Source of the DNA: Glaciecola nitratireducens FR1064
Lineage (GTDB): Bacteria > Pseudomonadota > Gammaproteobacteria > Enterobacterales > Alteromonadaceae
NCBI RefSeq assembly: GCF_000226565.1
Contig: NC_016041.1
Location: forward strand, 3,472,001 to 3,536,000
Length of the DNA: 64,000 nt
Direction of reading: 5' to 3'
In this document: positions 34,868 through 44,629 of the stretch, one piece after another
Layout: each line of letters starts with the position of its first letter
How positions within the stretch are numbered: position 1 is the first letter of the stretch
Program-made: the position numbers and the translations under genes
The notes under the pieces: generated by a model
What the model saw: the letters and a program-made list of their open reading frames with translations, nothing else
Told to the model about the DNA's origin: nothing
Databases searched by the model: none

Positions 34868-35524
34868 ATGAACGCATTTGTTGAACAAGCTATTACCGGA
34901 GCTGACAAGACCTTCTTCCAACTAAGAAGGGACATTGTGGAAGGCGAAATTAAAGCTGGCAGCAAATTAAGTGAAATGGAATTGTCGACAAAATATGGTG
35001 TGAGTCGCGCGGTAATCCGAGAAGCGATTAACCGTTTAGAAAGCTGCCATCTAGTCGAGCGCAAACCAAACATAGGGGCAAGGGTCGTTGCGTTAACACC
35101 AGAAGGCCTTATTCAACTATATCAGGTTAGAGAATCGCTCGAAGGTATGGCCGCAAGATTAGCTGCTAAGAATATGACAGACGCCGAGATTAATGATTTG
35201 AATACTTTACTTAGTACTCACTTTCAAGAAGTAAAAACTGGCGAAACATACTATCAAGAAGCGGGTGACGTTGATTTCCACTATCGAATAATTGTCGGTA
35301 GTAAAAATGACCATCTTATTTCACTGCTAGTGAATGGTCTTTATCATCTTATTCGAATGTATCGCGTGCAATTGGGTATGGCAGGCCCACGCGTCAGCAC
35401 CGCGTTTGACGAGCACAGGCACATTGTACAAGCAATTAGTAACCGCGATGAAGAACTCGCAGAGATGCTAATGCGCAGACACATTCTCTATTCAAAACAA
35501 AATATTGAGGCTAGGTTACGGTAA
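34868..35524 (+). CDS. GntR family (FadR subfamily) regulator, likely of the methylcitrate operon
   Basis: The 218-residue regulator has an N-terminal winged helix (about 10-75, with ELSTKYGVSRAVIREAINRLE) and a C-terminal FCD effector domain with metal-binding type residues (VDFHYRI, DEHRHIVQAI, MRRHILY). It lies directly upstream of prpB in the same direction, and the TTGTCGACAA palindromes before it suggest autorepression. The ligand is probably a propionate-pathway intermediate such as 2-methylcitrate, which is inference from position. Confidence 0.9.
   Translation: MNAFVEQAITGADKTFFQLRRDIVEGEIKAGSKLSEMELSTKYGVSRAVIREAINRLESCHLVERKPNIGARVVALTPEGLIQLYQVRESLEGMAARLAAKNMTDAEINDLNTLLSTHFQEVKTGETYYQEAGDVDFHYRIIVGSKNDHLISLLVNGLYHLIRMYRVQLGMAGPRVSTAFDEHRHIVQAISNRDEELAEMLMRRHILYSKQNIEARLR
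34981..34994. promoter_or_regulatory. Intragenic copy of the GntR operator sequence
   Basis: The 14-base string ATTGTCGACAAAAT at 34783-34796 is repeated exactly here, inside codons for the helix-turn-helix region of the regulator. It contains the full TTGTCGACAA palindrome. It could be a third operator or roadblock site, or a chance result of the coding sequence. Confidence 0.4.
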
Positions 35525-35575
35525 ACGCATTTGTTTTTTGTAACTTCACTCCCACTAAAAAAGAACGAGGTAAAT

Positions 35576-36454
35576 ATGAGCGCAGGTAAAAAATTTCGTC
35601 AAGCACTAGCTGACAACAAGCCCCTTCAAATCGTTGGCACTATAAACGCCTACTCTGCAATGATGGCGAAAAAAATTGGCCATCAAGCTATTTATCTTTC
35701 TGGCGGCGGTGTTGCAAACGCATCTTACGGACTGCCCGATTTAGGAATGACTTCACTGAATGACGTCTTAGTTGATGTTAACCGCATTACATCTGCTTGC
35801 GATTTACCGTTGTTGGTCGATATCGACACTGGCTGGGGCGGCGCTTTCAATATTGCAAAAACCGTTCGTGATATGGAAAAAGCAGGCGCTGCTGCAGTGC
35901 ACATGGAAGACCAAGTTGCACAAAAACGCTGTGGTCACAGACCAAATAAAGCAATTGTTTCAACAGAAGAAATGGTCGATAGAATTAAAGCGGCCGTTGA
36001 TGCTCGCACCGATCCAGATTTCTTCATCATGGCACGCACAGATTCCTTCGCGCAAGAAGGCTTAGAAGCAGCGATAGCAAGGGCAAAAGCGTACGTTGCT
36101 GCAGGTGCTGACGGTATTTTTGCTGAAGCTGTAAAAACTGAAGAACACTATCGCGCCTTTTCTGAAGCTTTAGATGTACCTATTCTGGCTAACATTACTG
36201 AGTTTGGGCAAACCGAGTTGTGGAACAAGGAACAACTTGGAGAATGGGGAGCCGCTATGGTTCTTTACCCCCTTAGTGCTTTCAGAGCAATGAACAAAGC
36301 GGCAGAAATGGTGTATGAGTCTATTTTGGCGAACGGCGATCAAAAAGCCGTTGTCGATTCGATGCAAACTCGCATGGATTTATATGACTACCTTGGCTAT
36401 CACGATTATGAGCAGAAGCTAGACGCTTTGTTTGCAGAAAATAAGAACCTATAA
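35576..36454 (+). CDS. prpB: 2-Methylisocitrate lyase
   Basis: I start at ATG 35576 ([11 protein letters not shown]), preceded by AACGAGG; the frame extends to 35531 but the extra residues are not family-like. The 292-residue enzyme splits 2-methylisocitrate into pyruvate and succinate, the last step of the methylcitrate cycle. Motifs are the metal site DIDTGWGG, the EDQ in [12 protein letters not shown] with the catalytic Cys, and [13 protein letters not shown]. It follows the regulator by 51 bases. Confidence 0.95.
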   Translation: MSAGKKFRQALADNKPLQIVGTINAYSAMMAKKIGHQAIYLSGGGVANASYGLPDLGMTSLNDVLVDVNRITSACDLPLLVDIDTGWGGAFNIAKTVRDMEKAGAAAVHMEDQVAQKRCGHRPNKAIVSTEEMVDRIKAAVDARTDPDFFIMARTDSFAQEGLEAAIARAKAYVAAGADGIFAEAVKTEEHYRAFSEALDVPILANITEFGQTELWNKEQLGEWGAAMVLYPLSAFRAMNKAAEMVYESILANGDQKAVVDSMQTRMDLYDYLGYHDYEQKLDALFAENKNL

Positions 36455-36484
36455 CTTAGAATCACAGAATTTACGGAGACGATA

Positions 36485-37606
36485 ATGGCGAAAGTATTAA
36501 GTGGCGCGGGATTACGCGGTCAAGTTGCTGGTAAAACAGCTTTATCAACAGTAGGTCAATCGGGCTCTGGTTTGACTTATCGCGGCTATGATGTAAAAGA
36601 CCTCGCTGAAAAATGCCAATTCGAAGAAGTTGCGTACCTTATTCTCAAAGGTAATTTGCCAACACAGTCAGAGCTAGACGCCTACAAAGCCAAGCTAAAA
36701 ATGATGCGCGGACTACCTGCACCTTTGAAGGCGGTGTTAGAGCTTATTCCTGCTAATGCGCATCCTATGGATGTGTTACGAACAGGTTGTTCAATGCTAG
36801 GTAATCTTGAAACAGAAGCGGATTTTTCACAGCAGGGTGAAGTCACTGATCGCATGTTAGCCTGCTTCCCAAGCATTATTTGTTACTGGTACCGCTTTTC
36901 GCACGACGCAGTTCGTATTGACGTAGAAACTGATGACGATTCGATTGGTGCACACTTCTTACACATGCTACACGGCGAAAAGCCAAATGAATTACATGAA
37001 AAAGTAATGCATGTATCTTTGATTCTTTATGCTGAACATGAGTTTAACGCATCCACTTTTACTGCCCGTGTTTGTGCTTCAACGCTATCTGATATGCATT
37101 CATGCATTACCGGTGCAATCGGTTCACTTCGCGGACCTTTGCATGGCGGCGCAAACGAAGCCGCAATGGAAATGATTGAAGGCTTTACTTCTGCCGACAA
37201 TGCAGAAAAAGAAATGATGGGTAAGCTAGAACGCAAAGAGAAAATCATGGGCTTTGGTCATGCTATCTATTCAGATTCAGACCCGCGCAATGAGATTATA
37301 AAAGGCTGGTCTGAAAAACTAGCTGCTGATGTTGGCGATACTGTTCTATATCCGGTATCAGTGCGTTGTGAAGAAGTGATGAAACGCGAAAAAGGCTTAT
37401 TCTGCAATGCTGATTTCTTTCATGCCTCAGCTTACAACTTTATGAAAATACCCACTAAACTATTTACACCGATATTCGTGATGTCTCGACTAACGGGTTG
37501 GGCGGGTCACGTAATGGAGCAGCGCGCTGATAACCGCATTATTCGTCCTTCGGCGGATTATACGGGTGAAGAATTACGCCCAGTTGTAGCTATCGAAAAC
37601 AGATAG
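36485..37606 (+). CDS. prpC: 2-Methylcitrate synthase
   Basis: The 373-residue citrate-synthase-fold enzyme condenses propionyl-CoA with oxaloacetate. Family features include GLTYRGYDVKDLAE, the catalytic His of GSLRGPLHGGANEAAM, GFGHAIYSDSDPRN with the second His, and the C-terminal MEQRADNRIIRPSADYTG. It is 30 bases after prpB. Confidence 0.96.
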   Translation: MAKVLSGAGLRGQVAGKTALSTVGQSGSGLTYRGYDVKDLAEKCQFEEVAYLILKGNLPTQSELDAYKAKLKMMRGLPAPLKAVLELIPANAHPMDVLRTGCSMLGNLETEADFSQQGEVTDRMLACFPSIICYWYRFSHDAVRIDVETDDDSIGAHFLHMLHGEKPNELHEKVMHVSLILYAEHEFNASTFTARVCASTLSDMHSCITGAIGSLRGPLHGGANEAAMEMIEGFTSADNAEKEMMGKLERKEKIMGFGHAIYSDSDPRNEIIKGWSEKLAADVGDTVLYPVSVRCEEVMKREKGLFCNADFFHASAYNFMKIPTKLFTPIFVMSRLTGWAGHVMEQRADNRIIRPSADYTGEELRPVVAIENR

Positions 37607-37643
37607 CAATTGCAGTATCAAAACGTTACACGTTCTCACCTTG

Positions 37644-37669
37644 CAGAGGTACCTTCATTGGTGCCTCTG
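37644..37669 (+). other. Hairpin between prpC and acnD
   Basis: A 10-base-pair stem (CAGAGGTACC with GGTGCCTCTG, one G-U pair) encloses a 6-base loop. No T-run follows, so a full terminator is unlikely. In a 178-base gap within an otherwise tight operon it may be an mRNA stability or processing element that sets different levels for the upstream and downstream genes. Confidence 0.5.
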
Positions 37670-37784
37670 TATTAAGAAATTAGTTGTCTGTTGTTTACGA
37701 TCCTTACTTCTGAGCTTGTAGTAAAGCAGTCCTAAAGTATAAAGTTACTAAGCAAAGGCAACCTACTGAACCACAGGATTTGTC

Positions 37785-40373
37785 ATGAACTACGATTACA
37801 GAAAACCCCTACCCAACAGTCAGCTAGACTATTATGATACAAAAGAAGCGGTCAATAATATCCAAGCGGGTGCCTATGAAACCCTGCCCTACACTTCACG
37901 CGTATTGGCTGAAAACTTGGTTAGAAAATGCGATCCAGCGATCCTAACTGATTGCTTAAAGCAAATTATAGAGCGTAAACGTGATCTCGACTTCCCGTGG
38001 TTTCCAGCACGCGTTGTATGCCATGATATTCTTGGCCAAACTGCGCTCGTAGATTTAGCAGGATTAAGAGATGCGATTGCAGCCAAAGGCGGCGATCCTG
38101 CTCAGGTTAATCCTGTAGTACCAACACAATTAGTTGTCGACCATTCACTGGCGGTCGAACATGGAGGCGCCGACAAGGACGCGTTTACTAAAAACAGAGC
38201 GATTGAAGATCGCCGCAATGAAGACCGTTTCCACTTTATCAATTGGACAAAAACCGCATTTAAAAATATCGATGTTATTCCACAAGGTAACGGCATACTG
38301 CATCAAATTAACTTAGAGCGCATGTCACCCGTTGTTCAAGCACGCGACGGTGTCGCTTTTCCTGACACCTTAGTAGGAACCGATAGCCACACACCAATGG
38401 TTGACGCATTAGGCGTTATTGCGATTGGTGTGGGTGGTCTGGAAGCTGAAAGCGTTATGCTAGGACGAGCGTCATATATGCGCCTCCCAGATATTATTGG
38501 TGTTGAACTAACTGGCAAGCCACAAGCTGGCATTACGGCGACTGACATTGTGTTGGCACTGACAGAGTTTTTACGTGCGCAAAAAGTCGTTTCGTCGTTC
38601 TTAGAGTTTTATGGCGAAGGCACAAAGCACCTTACCCTCGGTGATCGTGCAACTATCTCCAACATGACGCCAGAGTACGGCGCTACTGCAGCTATGTTTT
38701 ATATCGATAGACAAACTATTGATTACCTAACACTTACTGGTCGAGAAGACGATCAAGTTAAGCTTGTTGAACAATACGCAAAGCATACTGGTTTGTGGGC
38801 AGACGATTTAGTAACCGCAGAATACGAGCGAGTCTTGAGTTTTGATTTGTCATCCGTTGGACGCAATATTGCTGGTCCTTCCAACCCGCATACTCGCGTA
38901 TCGACAGCCGATTTAGCTGTAAAGGGTATTAGCGGAGTGGTAGAAAATGAAGAAGGCAAAATGCCGGACGGTGCTGTGATTATTGCCGCTATCACCAGTT
39001 GTACTAACACTAGTAATCCGCGCAACATGATTGCAGCCGGCTTAATTGCTCGCAACGCTAATAAGCTCGGTTTGCTAAGAAAGCCTTGGGTAAAAAGTTC
39101 TTTAGCACCAGGCTCTAAAGCTGTGCAACTGTATTTGGAAGAAGCAGGATTGCTGCCTGAACTCGAAAATCTAGGCTTTGGTATTGTGGGTTTTGCCTGT
39201 ACCTCATGCAACGGTATGAGTGGTGCGCTTGATCCTAAGATTGCAGAAGAAATCAAACAGCGCGATTTATATGCTACAGCAGTGTTGTCAGGCAATCGCA
39301 ACTTTGACGGCCGTATTCATCCACACGCTAATCAAGCATTTTTAGCCAGTCCGCCTCTCGTAGTGGCTTACGCTATTGCCGGGACTATTCGTTTCGATAT
39401 AGAAAAGGATGTATTAGGTAAAGATGCACAGGGCAACGATATCCGCTTAATGGACATTTGGCCAAGCGACGAAGAAATTGATGCCGTTGTAAAATCTAGC
39501 GTCAAACCTGAGCAATTCCGCAAGGTTTATAATCCGATGTTTGATTTGAGCGTGGATTACGGTGAAGACAATGATCCGCTTTACGCTTGGCGGCCACAAA
39601 GCACTTATATTCGTCGCCCTCCATACTGGGAAGGCGCTTTAGCAGGCGAGCGCAGCATGAAAGGAATGCGTGCTTTGGCCGTGTTAGGTGACAACATCAC
39701 TACCGATCACTTATCACCGTCAAACGCAATCCAAATGAACAGCGCTGCTGGTGAGTATTTGCATAAAATGGGCTTGCCCGAAGTTGACTTCAACTCCTAT
39801 GCAACCCATCGCGGTGACCATTTAACCGCTCAACGTGCCACGTTTGCTAACCCAAGATTGAAGAATGAAATGGCGATCGTTGACGGCAAAATGCAGGAAG
39901 GCTCACTCACTAGAATTGAGCCCGAAGGCAAAGTGACACGCATGTGGGAAGCAATTGAAACGTACATGCAGCGTAAACAGCCACTCATTATCGTTGCAGG
40001 TGCTGATTATGGTCAGGGGTCATCTCGCGATTGGGCAGCAAAAGGTGTACGTTTAGCAGGTGTTGAAGTCATTGCAGCAGAAGGTTTTGAGCGCATTCAC
40101 CGCACTAATTTGATCGGTATGGGTGTATTACCGCTTGAGTTTGAAGCAGGGACAACTCGTAAAACATTGGGTATAGACGGCACTGAAAGCTTCGATGTAG
40201 AAGGTGAGCCGACACCTGGCGCAACACTCCACTTAGTCATCAATCGTAAAGATGGTGAGGTCATCAAAGTCCCGATGAAGTGCCGCTTAGATACCGCAGA
40301 AGAAGTCTCAATTTACGAAGCAGGCGGTGTTCTTCAGCGTTTTGCACAAGACTTTCTTGAAGCTACCGCATAA
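37785..40373 (+). CDS. acnD: 2-Methylcitrate dehydratase AcnD (Fe/S-dependent)
   Basis: This 862-residue aconitase-family protein dehydrates 2-methylcitrate to 2-methylaconitate. Cluster ligands are the Cys of ITSCTNTSNPRNM and the pair in FACTSCNG. Also seen are GTDSHTPMVDALG, the swivel-domain GDNITTDHLSPSNAI and the active-site GQGSSRDWAAKG. The AcnD type is expected where prpF follows and prpD is absent, as here. Confidence 0.96.
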   Translation: MNYDYRKPLPNSQLDYYDTKEAVNNIQAGAYETLPYTSRVLAENLVRKCDPAILTDCLKQIIERKRDLDFPWFPARVVCHDILGQTALVDLAGLRDAIAAKGGDPAQVNPVVPTQLVVDHSLAVEHGGADKDAFTKNRAIEDRRNEDRFHFINWTKTAFKNIDVIPQGNGILHQINLERMSPVVQARDGVAFPDTLVGTDSHTPMVDALGVIAIGVGGLEAESVMLGRASYMRLPDIIGVELTGKPQAGITATDIVLALTEFLRAQKVVSSFLEFYGEGTKHLTLGDRATISNMTPEYGATAAMFYIDRQTIDYLTLTGREDDQVKLVEQYAKHTGLWADDLVTAEYERVLSFDLSSVGRNIAGPSNPHTRVSTADLAVKGISGVVENEEGKMPDGAVIIAAITSCTNTSNPRNMIAAGLIARNANKLGLLRKPWVKSSLAPGSKAVQLYLEEAGLLPELENLGFGIVGFACTSCNGMSGALDPKIAEEIKQRDLYATAVLSGNRNFDGRIHPHANQAFLASPPLVVAYAIAGTIRFDIEKDVLGKDAQGNDIRLMDIWPSDEEIDAVVKSSVKPEQFRKVYNPMFDLSVDYGEDNDPLYAWRPQSTYIRRPPYWEGALAGERSMKGMRALAVLGDNITTDHLSPSNAIQMNSAAGEYLHKMGLPEVDFNSYATHRGDHLTAQRATFANPRLKNEMAIVDGKMQEGSLTRIEPEGKVTRMWEAIETYMQRKQPLIIVAGADYGQGSSRDWAAKGVRLAGVEVIAAEGFERIHRTNLIGMGVLPLEFEAGTTRKTLGIDGTESFDVEGEPTPGATLHLVINRKDGEVIKVPMKCRLDTAEEVSIYEAGGVLQRFAQDFLEATA

Positions 40374-40387
40374 TTTGGAGCGACGTA

Positions 40388-41563
40388 ATGACGTTTAAAC
40401 CACAGATAAAAGTGCCTGCTACCTATATGCGTGGGGGCACCAGCAAGGGTGTGTTCTTTAAGGTAGATGATTTACCAGAAAAAGCCAAGGTTGCAGGTCA
40501 ATTCCGCGATCAACTGCTGCTCCGCGTGATTGGCAGCCCTGATCCTTATGCAAAGCATACCGACGGTATGGGCGGAGCCACCTCAAGCACCAGCAAGACA
40601 GTATTGCTTAGCAAGAGCGATAAGCCCGATCATGACGTAAATTATCTCTTTGGCCAAGTTGCTATTGATAAACCCTTTGTCGATTGGAGTGGAAACTGCG
40701 GAAACTTAACTGCAGCAGTGGGTTCATTTGCTATCAGTAATGGCTTAGTCGACGCAAGTCGCATTCCACAGAATGGCATTGCTGTAGTTCGAATTTGGCA
40801 AGCTAATATCAACAAGACCATCATTGCAAACGTACCAATCACAAATGGCGAAGTGCAAGAAACAGGTGACTTTGAACTAGATGGAGTGACCTTTCCGGCC
40901 GCAGAAGTCAAAATTGAATTTGTCGATCCTGCAGATGGCGAAGGCGATATATTTCCATCGGGTAACGTTGTCGACCAATTGGAAGTGCCTGGTATAGGCT
41001 CTTTTAAGGTTACGATGATTAATGCAGGCATTCCAACGCTATTCTTAAATGCAGATGAACTCGGCTACGCCGGTACTGAGCTGCAAGATGCAATTAATAA
41101 CGATGACGCTGCATTAGCTAAATTTGAAACTATTCGTGCTTATGGCGCTGTTAAAATGGGACTCATTGCTCACATCGACGAGGCGGCTGCTCGACAGCAT
41201 ACACCTAAAATTGCTTTTGTTTCAGAGCCTCAAAACTATGTTTCATCAAGCGGTAAACAAATTACCAGTGTTGAAATTGATTTGAACGTTCGAGCGCTTT
41301 CTATGGGCAAGTTGCATCATGCTATGATGGGTACAGCGGCAGTTGCTATTGGAACTGCAGCGGCAATCCCTGGCACGCTAGTTAATTTAGCAGCTGGCGG
41401 AGGCGACCGCGAGGCCGTTGTTTTCGGTCATCCTTCAGGTACATTGAAAGTAGGCGCCAAAGCTGAGAATATTCAAGGTCAGTGGGCAGTTGACCGTGTG
41501 AGTATGAGTCGCAGTGCAAGAGTATTAATGGAGGGGAATGTCAGAATCCCTAGCATCGATTAG
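40388..41563 (+). CDS. prpF: 2-Methylaconitate cis-trans isomerase PrpF
   Basis: The 391-residue protein of the diaminopimelate-epimerase-like fold starts with the family hallmark PATYMRGGTSKGVFF, followed by KHTDGMGGATSSTSK, SGNCGNLTAAVG and FGHPSGTLKVGA. It isomerises the AcnD product so that aconitase can complete the cycle. It lies 14 bases after acnD and ends the operon before a terminator. Confidence 0.95.
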   Translation: MTFKPQIKVPATYMRGGTSKGVFFKVDDLPEKAKVAGQFRDQLLLRVIGSPDPYAKHTDGMGGATSSTSKTVLLSKSDKPDHDVNYLFGQVAIDKPFVDWSGNCGNLTAAVGSFAISNGLVDASRIPQNGIAVVRIWQANINKTIIANVPITNGEVQETGDFELDGVTFPAAEVKIEFVDPADGEGDIFPSGNVVDQLEVPGIGSFKVTMINAGIPTLFLNADELGYAGTELQDAINNDDAALAKFETIRAYGAVKMGLIAHIDEAAARQHTPKIAFVSEPQNYVSSSGKQITSVEIDLNVRALSMGKLHHAMMGTAAVAIGTAAAIPGTLVNLAAGGGDREAVVFGHPSGTLKVGAKAENIQGQWAVDRVSMSRSARVLMEGNVRIPSID

Positions 41564-41596
41564 CCCAATTGTCTCTAAATGCGAACTATTAGTAAT

Positions 41597-41624
41597 TTAA
41601 AAGCCCTTTTTAAGGGCTTTTAAA
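41597..41624 (+). terminator. Terminator of the methylcitrate operon
   Basis: The inverted repeat TTTAAAAGCCC / GGGCTTTTAAA, with a T-rich loop and A/T flanks on both sides, lies 34 bases after the prpF stop. It reads as a rho-independent terminator on the plus strand. Confidence 0.75.
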
Positions 41625-41917
41625 CTATACGCAACTCCGCGAACCATTGCTTCATGACCACATCATTGTCACTGCACAATCACTATGCTATGAATTTCGG
41701 AATGATTTGATATAGTCCAAGTATGTCCCGATACCGTAATAAACACTTGTATATATACTAAACATCCATCAAACGCGCACAAGTTTTGATTTATTGAAAT
41801 AATAACAACGAGACTACGTTCTACTAAGCATGTATCACATATCAATTACCTCTCATTCCATAAGGAAGAGTAATTGATAAGAGAGAAAATATCGTTACCA
41901 TAATAAGGAAGCAATAA

Positions 41918-42781
41918 ATGGCAGACCCAACTTACACGCCCCCTAAAATTTGGACTTGGGATACAGAAAGTGGCGGCAGATTCGCTAATATAAATCGGCC
42001 TATTGCGGGTTCAACATCTGAAAAAGATTTACCCGTCGGCAAGCATCCCCTTCAATTGTATTCCCTCGCAACGCCAAATGGTGTGAAAGTTACCATGATG
42101 CTTGAAGAATTATTGGAGAAAGGTTTCAAAGACGCTGAGTACGATGCTTACTTGGTCAACATAATGGAAGGGGATCAATTTACCAGTGGCTTCGTCAATG
42201 TAAACCCAAACTCAAAAATTCCAGCACTTGTGGATCACAGCACGGCAACCCCGACACGCGTATTTGAATCGGGCTCAATATTACTTTATTTGGCCGATAA
42301 ATTTGATTCATTTTTGTCAAAAGACCCAGTAAAGCGAGCGGAAACTATGTCGTGGCTGTTTTGGCAAATGGGCGCCACACCAATGCTTGGTGGCGGCTTC
42401 GGTCATTTCTACGCCTATGCACCAGAAAAATACGAATACCCGATCAATAGATATGCAATGGAAGTAAAGCGTCAGATGGACGTTCTTGACCGTCAACTGG
42501 CTGAGAACGAGTTTATCAGTGGTGATGAGTACACTATTGCAGATATGGCCATCTGGCCGTGGTACGGCGGTTTAGCGCTAGGCAAACTTTATGAAGCAGG
42601 TGAATTTTTGCAAGTAGAGGAATATAAAAACGTACAGCGTTGGACAAAAGCCATTGATGCACGTCCTCAAGTTAAGCGTGCGAAAATGGTGAACCGCGTT
42701 TGGGGCGAACTATCTGGACAGCTACACGAGCGTCACGACGCCAGTGATTTTAAGACAAAAACCCAAGATAAACTTGCTTAA
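41918..42781 (+). CDS. yghU: YghU-type glutathione S-transferase / disulfide-bond oxidoreductase
   Basis: The 287-residue protein has the YghU signature: N-terminal extension YTPPKIWTW, then a thioredoxin-like domain with ATPNGVKVTMMLEELLEKG, NPNSKIPALVDH and ESGSILLYLADKF. A C-terminal helical domain with WLFWQMG and IADMAIWPW follows. Family members bind two glutathiones and act as organic hydroperoxide or disulfide reductases. It is a single gene preceded by about 290 bases without other genes. Confidence 0.93.
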   Translation: MADPTYTPPKIWTWDTESGGRFANINRPIAGSTSEKDLPVGKHPLQLYSLATPNGVKVTMMLEELLEKGFKDAEYDAYLVNIMEGDQFTSGFVNVNPNSKIPALVDHSTATPTRVFESGSILLYLADKFDSFLSKDPVKRAETMSWLFWQMGATPMLGGGFGHFYAYAPEKYEYPINRYAMEVKRQMDVLDRQLAENEFISGDEYTIADMAIWPWYGGLALGKLYEAGEFLQVEEYKNVQRWTKAIDARPQVKRAKMVNRVWGELSGQLHERHDASDFKTKTQDKLA

Positions 42782-42804
42782 TAACAGACCAAAAACACTG
42801 CTAT

Positions 42805-42838
42805 TATAGACTAGGCTTATATTTAAGCCTGGTCTATA
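42805..42838. terminator. Hairpin between convergent yghU and the REC-GGDEF-EAL gene
   Basis: Arms of about 15 bases (core TAGACTAGGCTTA and TAAGCCTGGTCTA, one G-U pair) surround a 4-base loop between two convergent genes. No long T-run is present on either side, but position and stem strength suggest a bidirectional terminator. Confidence 0.6.
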
Positions 42839-42841
42839 GGT

Positions 42842-44629
42842 CTACATTTGTTCGAATAACGCTGGGTTTAATGGATGCTGCATCATCTCGGTGACTTCTT
42901 CGGCAGACACAGCTTTGCTAAAATAAAAACCCTGAATAATATCGCAGTGAAAACGATTTAAAGTTTTAAGTTGCCCGTGCGTTTCCACCCCTTCTGCAAT
43001 AACAGTCAGGTTCAAAGTACTTGCAAGCGCAATAATCGCTTCAACAATTGCCGCATCGTCAGGGTCTGAATCAATCGTAATAATAAAAGAACGATCAATT
43101 TTTAATGTATTTATCGGAAACTTTTTCAGATAGCTTAAAGAGGAGTAACCGGTACCAAAGTCATCAATGGATATTGCAACCCCCATGTCTCGAATTTGAT
43201 TGAGTCGAGTAATGTTATGATCGACATCGTTCATAACGGCACTTTCAGTTAATTCAACTTCCAACAATGAAGCCGGTAACCCACTGTCATCAAGTGCTCT
43301 TTTGATCATATTTAACAATGAGGCACGCTTAAATTGAATACTAGAAAGATTTACGGATACTCTGAAGTCTTGCATGCCTGCGTCGAGCCAAGCTTTGGCT
43401 TGAAAACAGGCTGTTCGCATAACCCACTCTCCGAGCTCATTAATGAGCCCTGAATCTTCGGCAACGGGAATAAAATCGCTTGGTGTTACATATCCAAGTT
43501 CAGGACTCTTCCAACGCAATAGTGCCTCTACGCTTATTATTTTATTGTTCTTCAAACACACTTGAGGTTGATAGTGCAGCATGAACTCATCGTTACTTAG
43601 GGCATTTCGTAAGCACCCTTCAATTTGCAAAAACTTCATCGCATTTTCGTTTAGCGACTCTGCATAGAATCGATATCCTCTGCGGCCCATGCTCTTGGCG
43701 TAATACATAGCAACATCGGCGTGCTTTTTCAACTCAGTCACATTTGCGCCATCGCGAGGATACATCGCAATACCAATGCTCGGTGTTAAGGCAACTTCAT
43801 AATCATCAATTGATACTAATTCTGAAATACAAGTTACTAGCGATTGCGCTACAACCTTAACGTCATCATCATGCAGAGTTTGGTTGAGCAATATCATAAA
43901 TTCGTCGCCACCCAAGCGAAAAACCTGGATGTCGATCACATCGATTAGAGCATCGGGAAAACCGGCCTTTTCTTTAACGCACTGACATATTTTCTCACTG
44001 ATTTTCTTTAGCAACTTATCGCCAAAGTCATGGCCCAAAGTATCATTTATACGCTTAAAGTTATCTAAGTCGATATACATAATACCCAAACTTTGCTGCT
44101 CCTTAGCAGCGAACCAAATGGCTTCTTCGAGACTTTCATCAAGGCTTTGCCTATTAGGTAACCCCGTTAACGAATCGATATACGCCAGTCGTCGCATTTT
44201 TTCTTCGCTTTGCTTTAAACTATTAAAAGTTTCGCTTCCTTTTAGCATATAGCGCACTCGATGAGCTACCATGGGCCAACGTAGTGGTTTCGGTAAGAAG
44301 TCGGTTGCCCCATGCTTATAGGCACTTTCAATCGACAATATATCGTCGGCTCCGGTTACCATAAGAATAGGTATATCTTTTCCTTTCGGATGCTTTCTGA
44401 TTTCAGCACAAACTTCAAAGCCACTAAGCATAGGCATGTGGACATCTAACAAGACGATGTTAGGCTCATGTTGTATATAAAGCTTCAACGCATCTACGCC
44501 GTTAGCAGCAGTTAAAACCTTGTGATTATCACTGCTCAAGGTTTCTTCCATCAGCAGTAAGTAAGTTGGGTCATCATCACAGACCAATACAGTCGCATCC
44601 TTGCCACTATTAAGCGACGGTTCAGTCAT
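42842..44629 (-). CDS. Response regulator with GGDEF and EAL domains
   Basis: I start at ATG 44629 (MTEPSLNSGKD), preceded by AGAAG and overlapping the kinase stop as ATGACTGA. The ~595-residue protein has a receiver domain (about 10-130: CDDD acidic pair, phosphoacceptor in LLDVHMP at about 60, MVTGAD, PKPL), a GGDEF domain with an intact RLGGDEF (about 235-250), and an EAL domain with EALLRW, VELTES, DDFGTGYSS, LKIDRSF and VAEGVETHGQ. Both c-di-GMP synthesis and degradation are possible on motif grounds. It is translationally coupled to the hybrid kinase just upstream, its obvious phosphodonor. Confidence 0.93.
   Translation of the reverse strand: MTEPSLNSGKDATVLVCDDDPTYLLLMEETLSSDNHKVLTAANGVDALKLYIQHEPNIVLLDVHMPMLSGFEVCAEIRKHPKGKDIPILMVTGADDILSIESAYKHGATDFLPKPLRWPMVAHRVRYMLKGSETFNSLKQSEEKMRRLAYIDSLTGLPNRQSLDESLEEAIWFAAKEQQSLGIMYIDLDNFKRINDTLGHDFGDKLLKKISEKICQCVKEKAGFPDALIDVIDIQVFRLGGDEFMILLNQTLHDDDVKVVAQSLVTCISELVSIDDYEVALTPSIGIAMYPRDGANVTELKKHADVAMYYAKSMGRRGYRFYAESLNENAMKFLQIEGCLRNALSNDEFMLHYQPQVCLKNNKIISVEALLRWKSPELGYVTPSDFIPVAEDSGLINELGEWVMRTACFQAKAWLDAGMQDFRVSVNLSSIQFKRASLLNMIKRALDDSGLPASLLEVELTESAVMNDVDHNITRLNQIRDMGVAISIDDFGTGYSSLSYLKKFPINTLKIDRSFIITIDSDPDDAAIVEAIIALASTLNLTVIAEGVETHGQLKTLNRFHCDIIQGFYFSKAVSAEEVTEMMQHPLNPALFEQM

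Noticed and set aside
38120-41000. TTGTCGACC strings inside acnD and prpF resembling the GntR palindrome
   Set aside because: Only one half of the palindrome is conserved and both lie deep in coding sequence.
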